A DNA stretch of 7,358 nucleotides from Chthonomonas sp. UBA2391 (GCA_002343825.1 DDSL01000034.1:1970-9327); one strand, 5' to 3'; positions 1 through 7,245 are shown, counted from the stretch's first letter. Made by a program: numbers and translations. The notes: generated by a model from the sequence alone, not told the origin.

Positions 1-1
1 C

Positions 2-1489
2 CAGACCGGCAAGACCAAAGGGGCCATCCTCCTTAGTGGGGTCCGATTTCTTTCCCTCGCGGTCAACTTCCTTTCCGTTCCGTTCCTGCTCGCGATCTTG
101 GGCGAAGGGCTTTATGGCGGGTGTCTTTTCGCCGTCATGCTTTCCCGCTACTTCTGGCTCATGGATCCCGGATTCAGCGATGGTGCCCAGCTGCGGATGT
201 ACCAAAGCCACCACGAGGAGGACCGGGCCGAGACTGCCCGGGTCTGGTCCAACCACATCAGCCTCGCGTTTGCCTATTCCTTTCTGGGCGCACTTCTCTT
301 GTTCGCGGTCGGTGTCGCAATTCCGCTCAAGGATTTCGATTCGAGCCGAGTCGCGCTCTTTGGGGCAGCAGCGGTTCAGTTTTTCTTCATCACCCTCTTC
401 AACGCCAACCAGCTGTTGCACTCGACCCGGCGCCAGTTTCAGGTTGTCAGCACGCTGAATGCGCTCAATGGAGTTGGGGGGATGGTCTCGGCCGTGGTCT
501 TGACTGCCATTTTCCGCACTCCGGAGGCCTACGTACTGGGGCTTGCGGTGGGCTCGTGCGCCGCGGTGACGTACGGCATGGTTCACTCCGTTCGATCGCT
601 CCCCCGTGAGCACATCAAGTTTGGAATCCAGACGGGCTTAGCCCGCGAATTCCTCAAAGTCGGGTGGCGAAACTTCCCGAACCGAGTCGGCTCGGTGCTC
701 AGCGGGACGGCGGACCGCTTTTTGGTCACCGGCACCTTGGGAACGGTTCAAAATACCCACCTGAACAACTCGGCCAAGCTGAGCGACGCCACCAACGACC
801 TTCTCGGCTCGCTCACCCAAACAAGTCAGCCCGAACTGGCCAGCGCCGCCATTCAAGGGGACGAGGCTTTCGGTCGGGCACTGGAGAGGAACGGGCGGAT
901 TGTTCTCGCCGTCGCTAGTTCCTTCGTGCTGGTTCCGGCCGGGTTTGCGGCCGTGATTCTTACCGTTTGGCTTGGCCAACGACAGCCACCCGATGGCGAA
1001 ATCCTCATGTTGGGAGCCGGGGTCTACGGCGCTTTTCAGGCCCTGTTCAGCCTGATTGGGGCTGCCTTCTTTGTGCGGGGACAAGCCCACCGGATCCTCC
1101 CGTTCGTCCTTTGGAATGGTGTTACCACCCTCCTCGCAACGATCCCGCTTACTCACTGGTTCGGACTCGCCGGGGTTGCGTATCTGAAGATCGGGATCCA
1201 GACGCTCCAGTGGTACCCGCTGCTGATCTATACCCAGCGCCATATCGCCCCAACCCTCTCCGCCGGGAAGTTCTTCGGGGTAACGGCCAGCATCTTCATG
1301 ATCGCGGGAGCATTCTGCGGAGCCGGCTTCCTGGTCTCCCAGGCGCTCGCAGAGCGCGGCCTCCATTGGGTGGGTGTATTGCTGATGCCGATCTTTGTGG
1401 TGCTCAGCTTGGGCACGATCTTTGCTGTACGATTGGCGGATCTCCCGGCCCCGATCAAGAAGCTAGTTAGGAAATTCCGGCCATCTTGA
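2..1489 (+). CDS. Polysaccharide flippase, Wzx/MOP-like (5' end missing)
   Basis: Multi-pass inner-membrane protein, best read as an oligosaccharide flippase of the MOP/Wzx type, which moves lipid-linked repeat units to the periplasm. The frame is open from base 2 without a stop, giving 495 visible residues, close to full family length, so only a short N-terminus should be missing. The first in-frame start-like codon is a TTG at 98, but the 32 codons before it encode a fitting first membrane helix (about residues 8-33), so TTG is unlikely to be the true start. Further hydrophobic segments lie near residues 86-109, 118-131, 159-195, 300-324, 334-357, 366-384, 425-447 and 453-477. A family-like central segment with ADRFLVTGTLG (about 236-246) precedes a loop ending in QPELASA. 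The C-terminus is short and basic (KKLVRKFRPS). Its last 23 bases overlap the end of the opposing GT61 gene. The class is confident; the substrate is unknown. Confidence 0.85.
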   Translation, partial: QTGKTKGAILLSGVRFLSLAVNFLSVPFLLAILGEGLYGGCLFAVMLSRYFWLMDPGFSDGAQLRMYQSHHEEDRAETARVWSNHISLAFAYSFLGALLLFAVGVAIPLKDFDSSRVALFGAAAVQFFFITLFNANQLLHSTRRQFQVVSTLNALNGVGGMVSAVVLTAIFRTPEAYVLGLAVGSCAAVTYGMVHSVRSLPREHIKFGIQTGLAREFLKVGWRNFPNRVGSVLSGTADRFLVTGTLGTVQNTHLNNSAKLSDATNDLLGSLTQTSQPELASAAIQGDEAFGRALERNGRIVLAVASSFVLVPAGFAAVILTVWLGQRQPPDGEILMLGAGVYGAFQALFSLIGAAFFVRGQAHRILPFVLWNGVTTLLATIPLTHWFGLAGVAYLKIGIQTLQWYPLLIYTQRHIAPTLSAGKFFGVTASIFMIAGAFCGAGFLVSQALAERGLHWVGVLLMPIFVVLSLGTIFAVRLADLPAPIKKLVRKFRPS

Positions 1490-2657
1490 GCGCCTGAAGA
1501 ACCTTCGCCGGATCAATCCAGAGATGGGCATTGACGCCCTTGCCGACCTCGCGACCCATCACCACACCATATTGAGAGCCGACGATCTTACCGGCCAAAG
1601 ACCAAGAACCTTCGATGTGGTTTGCCGCAAACATCTCGATGACGACCGTTCCCGGCGCGCTGTAGATCGAATTCGCCATATTGGTTCCATGGGGACCGAC
1701 CACGACCTCCGATTCGGCAAAGATCCGCGCTTGGTCTTCCCAACCGTGCTGGGTGTTCACCAGCTTCTCGAACCCCAGCGGCTGAAGCTGGGCAAAGATA
1801 TCGGCCTCGTTCACCACTCGCCGGAACGGAACGTCCTCCCGCGAAATGTAGATCCGGCGCTTGCGCTCGCCCACCTCAACCCGAGGCAAGACCTCAGATC
1901 GAAGCCACCGGATACACCGAGGATGAATGTTGCTGTATTCGCAGCCCCGGGTAGGGAGCCACAGCTTTTCCACTCGGTAGCGGGCATTGGGCTTGAAGAC
2001 GCAATCCTCTTCGCGAACTCCGGCTGCCTTGAGCATGGCCCGGTTGAATCCCCGCAGGCCCTCGGGCATCAGGAGCTTCACTCCGGCCGGCATCGGCGAA
2101 GCCCTGAGGGCCTCCAGCCTTGGAAGCACGTCGGTCGTCCAGTGCCCATAGGCCGTCCAATACTGAATGGGTAGCATCCCGTATTCCCCGGGCAGATCGA
2201 CCACCGGCCCGGAGAACACCTCCTGGTAGATGCTGGGAATCAAGAAACTCCCGATCGCGATCGTCGCTTCATCCACGATCCGGCCATTGAGCAATACGGC
2301 TCCGCGGGGAAAGCTGACTTCGGCCCCTTCCAAAACGACGACATCCATCCGGCGTGATGTGAACCGCGCTCCGTGGTGATATTTGGTGACCCTGCCGAAG
2401 ACGTACTCCCGGTCTTCGTCGCTTCCGAATACGGGCGCAATCCGTTCGAATTCTTCTCGGTCAAAGATCGGGTGGTAGGCGGCTGGCTCGACGAATGGGC
2501 ACTCATAGCTGGGGATCCGTGAATCGACCGCCGCACTCGTGACCCGCACGCCCATCTCCTCCTTGGTCTTTTGGCCGACAAGGAGGCGCCCCAGGGGTGT
2601 CTTGTCGAGCAAAGCCCGCCGAATTCTTGCTGGGGTGATTTGGATGCCGCCGAACAT
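1467..2657 (-). CDS. Glycosyltransferase family 61 (DUF563) protein
   Basis: A 396-residue protein with marks of the GT61/DUF563 family, which includes capsule and exopolysaccharide transferases and plant xylosyltransferases. Visible motifs are YGHWTTDVLPR at 170-180 (family pattern: YGHW..D.LPR), RRIYISRED at 267-275, and GPHGTNMANSIYSAPGT at 321-337 followed by VVIEMF, which matches the C-terminal GPHG..L.N....PG...IE signature. There is no signal peptide or membrane helix, so it is probably cytoplasmic or peripheral. The first 60 residues, rich in Arg/Lys, look lineage-specific. The start ATG at 2657 is the most upstream available. It has no Shine-Dalgarno, but TAAACT lies nine bases before it, and a strong hairpin sits just upstream. 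The gene follows the beta-helix gene after 78 bases on the same strand. The sugar donor and acceptor cannot be told from sequence. Confidence 0.88.
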   Translation of the reverse strand: MFGGIQITPARIRRALLDKTPLGRLLVGQKTKEEMGVRVTSAAVDSRIPSYECPFVEPAAYHPIFDREEFERIAPVFGSDEDREYVFGRVTKYHHGARFTSRRMDVVVLEGAEVSFPRGAVLLNGRIVDEATIAIGSFLIPSIYQEVFSGPVVDLPGEYGMLPIQYWTAYGHWTTDVLPRLEALRASPMPAGVKLLMPEGLRGFNRAMLKAAGVREEDCVFKPNARYRVEKLWLPTRGCEYSNIHPRCIRWLRSEVLPRVEVGERKRRIYISREDVPFRRVVNEADIFAQLQPLGFEKLVNTQHGWEDQARIFAESEVVVGPHGTNMANSIYSAPGTVVIEMFAANHIEGSWSLAGKIVGSQYGVVMGREVGKGVNAHLWIDPAKVLQALKMAGIS

Positions 2658-2665
2658 GTGCTGAA

Positions 2666-2673
2666 AAGTTTAC
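2666..2673 (-). promoter_or_regulatory. GTAAACTT motif ahead of GT61, possible leaderless -10 box
   Basis: The minus strand reads GTAAACTT; its TAAACT (2672-2667) fits TANNNT and ends nine bases before the ATG at 2657. No Shine-Dalgarno is present in that interval. The same octamer precedes the GT2 start. A -10 element in this place would begin the transcript at or very near the start codon. No matching -35 box is seen. Confidence 0.3.
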
Positions 2674-2715
2674 CGGTGCAGGGCCTCGCCCTCTTGGAGC
2701 GAGACCCTGCCACCG
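2674..2715 (-). terminator. Strong hairpin between the beta-helix and GT61 genes
   Basis: The arms CGGTGCAGGG (2674-2683) and CCCTGCCACCG (2705-2715) pair with a single bulged C. An inner stem CTCGC/GCGAG (2685-2689 with 2699-2703) closes a nine-base loop. On the minus strand the hairpin begins 20 bases after the beta-helix stop codon and is followed by GTAAACTTTTCAG, a weak T-tract. It may end or attenuate the beta-helix transcript. Because the T-tract is short, it could instead be an mRNA 3'-end stabiliser or a leader structure ahead of GT61. Confidence 0.5.
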
Positions 2716-2735
2716 TGAAGGGGGACTGATCGGAT

Positions 2736-4838
2736 TTAGAAAGTTACGGCTCGATTGGTTCCGGCCAGGGCGGGGACGCTCGGGCGACTCGGAGTCACCT
2801 GGAGTCCAATCTCCCTGATATTGATCGGCTGGAATCCGAGATTCTGCAGCGGCGATCCCGAGCTGAGGCGATAGTCATCGCCGTCCATGTTCACGAATCC
2901 GGGCGAGTTTCCGGCGTAGTTTCCGGTCACTCCGAGCAGAACGTTCGGGTTGTTGAAGCTCGAGTTCGGCGAGATCGAATCGATCAGGTGGAACTCTTGC
3001 CCCCGCACGGTGACGTTTCGCAGGAAGAGGTTGCGCTTCGGTTCTCGAGGATCGTCGTTCATCAGTCGGGCCAGGTTCGGATACGCGGTGCTGTACGGCG
3101 GTTGCGTATAGTTCACGGCTTGCAGGCGCTGCTGGATCGTGTTCCAGAAGGCATCGCTGACTCGGCGAGCTCGGGCGTCGACGTGGATGGAGTACTCCGT
3201 ATCGATGAAGACGTTGTTCTCCACTCGGTTGTCCCGGCCACCACCGATGTGCACGCCTTGGTCCACGCGCTTCACGACGTTGCCATAGACGGTCGTTCCG
3301 CTGGTCAGGTCGTCCAGATAGAAGGCGACGCACTCATTGAAGAGTCCCTTTGACCCGATCTGGCTGGCGCGGACATCTTGCACGTAGTTGAAGCGGATGA
3401 TGTTGCCCTGTTGGGACATATCCTGACCGAGGCCGATGGCGGCCGCGTCGCCCGTTTCCAAGCAGACTCGGCTGACCTCGTTCTTCTCGATTAGATGATT
3501 GTTGCCATTCACCAGGATCGCGATGTGGGGCATCTCTTCCAGTCGGTTGTTGGCGATCACGTTGCCGCATCCGTTGAGCAGAATCCCCGGGCGGTAGGTG
3601 TGCACGACTTGGCCGACTTCCTTGATGTGGTTGTTGATGACGCGGTTGTTGGCATTCACCAGGTTGATGCGGTCGCCGCCATTCAGACGGACGCCGACCT
3701 CGCCGGTGCCAAAGATGTTGCTGTTGCTGAGCGTGTTGTTGCGACCCTCGCGGAAGAGGACGCCGTCGGTGCCCATGTTTCGGATCGTCAGACCATCGAC
3801 GGTGATCTCAGTCCCTCGGTTGATCTCCAGACCATTCCGGCGACCGTTTTGCAGCGTAAACCCTTCGAACCGGATATGGCTGGCATCGTTGAACCGGACG
3901 AGGGCTTCGTTGAGGTAGGTCACGGCCACGTTTCTTCGGTCGTTATCGGGCGGATAGAAGTAAATCAGCTTGCGGCGGACGTCAACCGCGTACTCGCCTG
4001 GGCTATCGACCTCTTCGACCACGTTGACAAAACTAAAGCGTTGACCTTCGCGGACTCCATAGGTCGGCATATTGTCGAGCTTGACGCGGCGCTGACCCCT
4101 GGTGTAATTGGCCTTGACCAAGAAGTCGCTCCAGTTGTTGCCAAAGAATCCGTGGGACCAGATGTCGTTTTCTGCCGCCCACCCCTCGGGGGTAGTCGAA
4201 GTCGAAAGAAAGGCCTGAGGATCCGAGACGTCGAGCTTTCCGACTTGCAGCCATCCCGTGTTGGGATATCGCGAGAGGTTCATTCGCTGATCCTTAAAGA
4301 TCAGCTCGTTCCAGACCTCGGTCGTCGGAACCGAGTGCCCCCGCTGCGAAAGGCCGCGGAGGGTGCGGTAAGAAATGACGCGAATGTTGTTCACCACTTC
4401 GGGCTTGAATCGGGCTCGCATGGTTGCCGAGAGTGCCCGCCACGTGGTGATGCGCCGACCGCCCTCGATAATGGTCCCGTCCGGGTTTTGGGCACGGTAG
4501 ATGATCGGTGCGCCAGGGGCTCCCGAATCCTCGGGAGTGAGTTCGAACCCGCGGTTGAGCAGGTAAGTGCCGGCTCCGACGAGGACGATGGCGCCCTTGG
4601 GATCGAGCGTGCCGTTCCGCTTCATCAATCGGATCTGGTTGCGTGCGCCTTCCAGCGTCCGCTTCGGTCCGGTCTTTTGGGCTCGATTAACGCGCTCGGT
4701 CGACCCGTCGTTTCGGTCGTTGCCAAAACGATTGACGTAGATCGTGGTCTGCGCCTGACTCAAGCTGGCCATAGCCGTGAACGAGGCGACCCAAAGCGCC
4801 GGAAGCAACCTCTTCGTAAAAATTTGAGACTTCAACAT
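2736..4838 (-). CDS. Secreted right-handed parallel beta-helix protein (putative polysaccharide-active enzyme)
   Basis: A 700-residue exported protein. Residues 1-29 form a signal peptide: MLKSQIFTKR, a hydrophobic core, then cleavage after SQA. The mature N-terminus (TIYVNRFGNDRNDGS, then TLEGARNQIR and GAGTYLL) is typical of beta-helix carbohydrate enzymes, in which Y/V-x-x-x-GxDxNDG opens the domain. Residues near 315-560 carry Asn-rich beta-helix coils (for example NGLEINRGTEITVDGLTIRN and YGNVVKRVDQGVHIGGGRDN). Candidate catalytic carboxylates are D464 in ETGDAAAIG and D509/D510 in FYLDDLTSG. The C-terminal YRLSSGSPLQNLGFQPINIREIGL matches an ending I recall from related proteins (SPA..LGF.PI....IGL). 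The fold is shared by pectate lyases, GH141-like glycosidases and AlgG-type epimerases, and the sequence does not decide between them. ATG 4838 is preferred over GTG 4847 because AAGG at 4850-4847 is spaced eight bases from it. Confidence 0.85.
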   Translation of the reverse strand: MLKSQIFTKRLLPALWVASFTAMASLSQAQTTIYVNRFGNDRNDGSTERVNRAQKTGPKRTLEGARNQIRLMKRNGTLDPKGAIVLVGAGTYLLNRGFELTPEDSGAPGAPIIYRAQNPDGTIIEGGRRITTWRALSATMRARFKPEVVNNIRVISYRTLRGLSQRGHSVPTTEVWNELIFKDQRMNLSRYPNTGWLQVGKLDVSDPQAFLSTSTTPEGWAAENDIWSHGFFGNNWSDFLVKANYTRGQRRVKLDNMPTYGVREGQRFSFVNVVEEVDSPGEYAVDVRRKLIYFYPPDNDRRNVAVTYLNEALVRFNDASHIRFEGFTLQNGRRNGLEINRGTEITVDGLTIRNMGTDGVLFREGRNNTLSNSNIFGTGEVGVRLNGGDRINLVNANNRVINNHIKEVGQVVHTYRPGILLNGCGNVIANNRLEEMPHIAILVNGNNHLIEKNEVSRVCLETGDAAAIGLGQDMSQQGNIIRFNYVQDVRASQIGSKGLFNECVAFYLDDLTSGTTVYGNVVKRVDQGVHIGGGRDNRVENNVFIDTEYSIHVDARARRVSDAFWNTIQQRLQAVNYTQPPYSTAYPNLARLMNDDPREPKRNLFLRNVTVRGQEFHLIDSISPNSSFNNPNVLLGVTGNYAGNSPGFVNMDGDDYRLSSGSPLQNLGFQPINIREIGLQVTPSRPSVPALAGTNRAVTF

Positions 4839-4841
4839 GAA

Positions 4842-4850
4842 CTCCACCTT
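4842..4850 (-). promoter_or_regulatory. Ribosome-binding site of the beta-helix gene
   Basis: The minus strand reads AAGGTGGAG followed by TTC and ATG at 4838. The AAGG portion is eight bases from the ATG, a normal Shine-Dalgarno spacing. The GTG at 4847 lies inside this element, which argues that ATG 4838 is the real start. It is the only clear Shine-Dalgarno of the four complete genes. Confidence 0.6.
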
Positions 4851-4879
4851 CGGAAAGGCAGATTCCGCAAGCCTCGTGA

Positions 4880-4908
4880 ATGTTAAGACCGTATCCGTGC
4901 CAGACCAA
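4880..4908 (-). promoter_or_regulatory. Candidate sigma-70-type promoter for the beta-helix gene
   Basis: On the minus strand TTGGTC (4908-4903) and TAACAT (4885-4880) are separated by exactly 17 bases. The TAACAT box matches the -10 consensus at four of six positions; the -35 box matches mainly in TTG. A transcript starting near 4873 would have a leader of about 35 bases that contains the AAGGTGGAG ribosome-binding site. The match was found by eye, so chance is possible. Confidence 0.35.
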
Positions 4909-4928
4909 GCCCAGCCCTTTACCGGTTC

Positions 4929-5870
4929 TCAGGCTTTTCCTGTCAGGACTCGGAGGGTGACCACCGCACCGGTACGGGTGAAAAGATTCAGGGGGTCAGC
5001 CTTGATCGCCCGTGCCCAGGCCTCTTTCGCCTTGGCCCGACCCTCGGTTCGAAGCACGTTGACGACCTCGAAGAGTTGCTGATCGCGGTCCCGTTTCTTC
5101 CTCGCCCGCCAAAAGCGCCACTGGTCAAAGCGGCTCAGCATCGGGACGTACTTGTCGTAGAGCTTCTTTTCTTCTTGTCGAAAGCGCTCTTGAAGGGCGA
5201 CCGTCTTGCTGTCGTCGTGGTAGCGGTATCCGCTGAGGGGGCGCTCCAAAAAGTGAACCCAGTATCCGCCGACAAAGATAAAGCGGAGCCAATACTCATA
5301 GTCCAGGGCAAAGTGGAACTTGGGGTCCAAGATGCCCATCTTGTCCATCACCGACTTGCGCCAAAAGGTGCTGGGCTGGGCCAGGTGGCAGGCCAGTAGC
5401 CAATGAACCTTGTCCTCCTTGATCTTGTGGCGACCCTCGGGGATGACCCGGTCGGCGGCAAAGCGTAGGGAAGGGGCCGAGATCCAGTAGACGTCGGGCC
5501 TGTTCCTGAAAGTCTCGACGATCTTGATCAGGGTCCCGGGCAGATAGACGTCGTCGCTATTGAGAAAGGCGACGATGTCGCCAGTGGCGCGGCTGAGCCC
5601 CTTGTTGATCGCATCGACCTGGCCGCTGTCCTTCTCGCTGACCCAATAGCTCAGGTGGGCCTCGTACTTCTTGATGATCTCGACCGATCCGTCGTTGCTG
5701 CCGCCGTCGATCACCATGTATTCCAGGTTCGGATAGCGCTGATTCAGCACCGAGAGGATGGTCTCTTCCAGATACTCGGCCTGGTTATAGCTGGGCGTGA
5801 CGATCGTGATCTTGGGCCAGTCGGGATTGCTCATGCGGGGGCGGCTCAACCGTATTTTCGGATTGGCCAC
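4929..5870 (-). CDS. Glycosyltransferase family 2 (GT-A fold)
   Basis: A 313-residue GT2 enzyme that would transfer a sugar from a nucleotide-sugar donor during polysaccharide assembly in the cytoplasm. Motifs in order: ITIVTPSYNQ at 21-30 (first strand of the GT-A fold), VIDGGSNDGS at 53-62, DSGQVDAINKGL at 81-92, the metal-binding FLNSDD at 102-107, QPSTFW at 165-170 (acceptor-side motif), and DYEYWLRF at 190-197. No membrane helix is seen, so it is not a processive synthase. The C-terminal 50 residues include KAKEAWARAIKADPLN (280-295), which resembles half of a TPR and recurs at the end of this GT2 subgroup. The start is uncertain. GTG 5870 adds MANPKIRLSRPR and has TAAACT six bases upstream. 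ATG 5834 would give 301 residues beginning MSNPDWPKITI, closer to typical family starts. Neither has a clear Shine-Dalgarno. Confidence 0.9.
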   Translation of the reverse strand: MANPKIRLSRPRMSNPDWPKITIVTPSYNQAEYLEETILSVLNQRYPNLEYMVIDGGSNDGSVEIIKKYEAHLSYWVSEKDSGQVDAINKGLSRATGDIVAFLNSDDVYLPGTLIKIVETFRNRPDVYWISAPSLRFAADRVIPEGRHKIKEDKVHWLLACHLAQPSTFWRKSVMDKMGILDPKFHFALDYEYWLRFIFVGGYWVHFLERPLSGYRYHDDSKTVALQERFRQEEKKLYDKYVPMLSRFDQWRFWRARKKRDRDQQLFEVVNVLRTEGRAKAKEAWARAIKADPLNLFTRTGAVVTLRVLTGKA

Positions 5871-5875
5871 TGCAT

Positions 5876-5883
5876 AAGTTTAC
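5876..5883 (-). promoter_or_regulatory. GTAAACTT motif ahead of GT2, possible leaderless -10 box
   Basis: This is an exact copy of the octamer found before GT61. TAAACT (5882-5877) ends six bases before the GTG at 5870, the spacing expected if transcription begins on the start codon. It is the main reason for preferring GTG 5870 over ATG 5834. No convincing -35 hexamer is seen upstream. Confidence 0.3.
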
Positions 5884-5972
5884 TTGGCCCGAGGTGGGAG
5901 GGCTTGGTGGACCGGTTGGGGAGCGATTGTCGGGCAATTGTAGAGCCGCGGAGCGATGGCGAAGTCGGGGCG

Positions 5973-6039
5973 CTAGGAAAGCAATTGGGAAGCAGTGGCG
6001 GAAGGCTCTTGCACAGAATCCCTCCCATTGCTCCCCTAG
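5973..6039. repeat. Imperfect inverted repeat in the GT2/PEP-CTERM gap
   Basis: The left arm (5973-5990, CTAGGAAAGCAATTGGGA) and the right arm (6023-6039, TCCCATTGCTCCCCTAG) pair at about 15 positions, with one AA/GG mismatch pair and one bulged T, around a 32-base loop. It lies in the 204-base non-coding gap downstream of the PEP-CTERM stop and upstream of GT2. No T-run follows on either strand, so a classical terminator is unlikely. It could be an mRNA 3'-end structure or the remnant of a small repeat element. Confidence 0.35.
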
Positions 6040-6074
6040 ACTCTCAATCCCACACCATTCCCCACCATTCCGCG

Positions 6075-7238
6075 CTATCCCTTTCGCCGCCGGCGGAGCA
6101 TCGCCGCTACCCCCAGCCCCAGCGCGGCTATCGTCCCCGGCTCGGGGACGGGTTCAAGGAGGAAGGTGCCGTTGTAGGTCTGCCCGTCATATCCCGTATT
6201 GGAGTAGCCTGCGAAGTTGATGTCCCCAGATGCAAGGATGGAGCCGTCATCGTAGACCCGACTGATACCCCCACTCACGTCGTCAATTTGACCATTGACG
6301 AGCCAGTCGTTCATTGGACGAACCTGTCCTTCCGACCAAAAATGCATCTTCTTGGGAGTCCCCGAGGTGTCACTGGTCGAGTGGCCGACGATGAGTTCGC
6401 TTGAGTTGAACTTGGCGTTTGCCAGTGTTCTGCCCGTGTTCCCGAGCTCGACGATGCTCCAAGTTCGATTGCCATTTTGCAGGGTGGCCCGCAATATCCC
6501 TCCGGAATAGAGGATAGACCCGCGCTCGTTGATATCCTTCGGCAGAAAGCCGATCCCGGTCTGGCCAGGTATGAATTGGTGACCCTCCAAATAACTGCCG
6601 TTTTCGTAGAGAAAGGCATCGACAGCCGCAAAGCCTGTGCTTGCCCAGCCGCCGAGGACCTGTCCCCGATCATTTGCTGTCACAACAATTGAGTCTTGAT
6701 AGCCAGGAAACCCTGTTTGCCCCCGTATGACGGTTACCTGGCCGTTCTTTGCGACAAATCCACTCGACATCGGAGAGGCCCCATCGACCGTATAGTCAAG
6801 CGTTCCTGCAAGTAACCCCCCGGCCTTGAGGCCCGTTACGCTCCAAAACGGTCGCTGGGAGCCCTGATCTACTGATCGATACGTTTTGATTCCGGCAGGA
6901 CCGAGTGTGCCAATGGTGCGGCTGTCATTGCTCCGAAAAGCTATGTGGCCGTCTTCATGCAACGAGAATGGCCGCGTCTGGGCCGGGGCTCCGAAAGACT
7001 CCCATTTCCGGAAGGCCCCCTCCTTCCCAATGATATGGTACGTGCCGGTAGGGGTTACATTGCTGTAAATCATCGTGCCGTCAGAAAGCCGAGATCCGAG
7101 ATTCGGCTGGTACTTGACACCCTGATATTCGACCTCAGAGAAAATGCGCACTCGATACGGCGTTGGCCCAGCCGTAGCTCCTGCCGCCAAGCCGATCATC
7201 CCCAATCCCACAGCAAAAGAAAGCAACTTGCGTTCCAT
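6075..7238 (-). CDS. PEP-CTERM sorting-domain protein with HAF-like repeats
   Basis: A 387-residue exported protein. It starts MERKLLSF and has a hydrophobic core and a likely cleavage after ATA at residue 23. The C-terminus is a textbook PEP-CTERM tripartite signal: VPEPG (PEP at 365-367), a short hydrophobic helix TIAALGLGVAAML (369-381) and RRRRKG. Such tails are cut by an exosortase, usually in species that make exopolysaccharide. The body has loose repeats of the HAF type, which pair an 'N..G...G' turn with a 'AF.y..G' strand: ANDRGQVLGGW (188-198), AFLYENGSYLEG (208-219), INERGSIL (236-243), HFWSEGQVRPMNDWL (299-313) and DDGSILASG (330-338). Its function is unknown and is probably surface or matrix associated. 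ATG 7238 is preferred because it has a compact signal peptide and TATCAT seven bases upstream. ATG 7247 would add MKD. TTG 7313 would put 25 residues before the signal peptide and is unlikely. Confidence 0.88.
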   Translation of the reverse strand: MERKLLSFAVGLGMIGLAAGATAGPTPYRVRIFSEVEYQGVKYQPNLGSRLSDGTMIYSNVTPTGTYHIIGKEGAFRKWESFGAPAQTRPFSLHEDGHIAFRSNDSRTIGTLGPAGIKTYRSVDQGSQRPFWSVTGLKAGGLLAGTLDYTVDGASPMSSGFVAKNGQVTVIRGQTGFPGYQDSIVVTANDRGQVLGGWASTGFAAVDAFLYENGSYLEGHQFIPGQTGIGFLPKDINERGSILYSGGILRATLQNGNRTWSIVELGNTGRTLANAKFNSSELIVGHSTSDTSGTPKKMHFWSEGQVRPMNDWLVNGQIDDVSGGISRVYDDGSILASGDINFAGYSNTGYDGQTYNGTFLLEPVPEPGTIAALGLGVAAMLRRRRKG

Positions 7239-7245
7239 GTCCTTC

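Noticed and set aside
98..100. TTG as start codon of the flippase
   Set aside because: The frame stays open to the window edge, and the upstream codons encode a fitting first transmembrane helix, so the start lies outside the window.
638..1366. 242-codon open frame on the minus strand, antisense to the flippase
   Set aside because: The product is a hydrophilic sequence rich in Glu, Gly and Arg with no family motif; it is a shadow of the flippase reading frame.
1524..2174. 216-codon plus-strand open frame opposite GT61
   Set aside because: It is antisense to a gene with clear GT61 motifs and has no recognisable feature of its own.
3495..4886. 463-codon open frame on the plus strand, antisense to the beta-helix gene
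   Set aside because: Its Val/Asp/Ala-rich, low-complexity product is what the complementary frame of Asn-rich beta-helix coils gives in GC-rich DNA. The minus-strand gene has a signal peptide and family motifs, and the antisense frame has none.
6053..6071. Two near-tandem CACCATTCCC copies as the beginning of a CRISPR or VNTR array
   Set aside because: There are only two ten-base copies, with no spacers and no further units.
5655..6404. 249-codon plus-strand open frame spanning the GT2 start, the gap and the PEP-CTERM 3' end
   Set aside because: It is antisense to two well-supported genes, crosses a repeat-rich gap and shows no domain.
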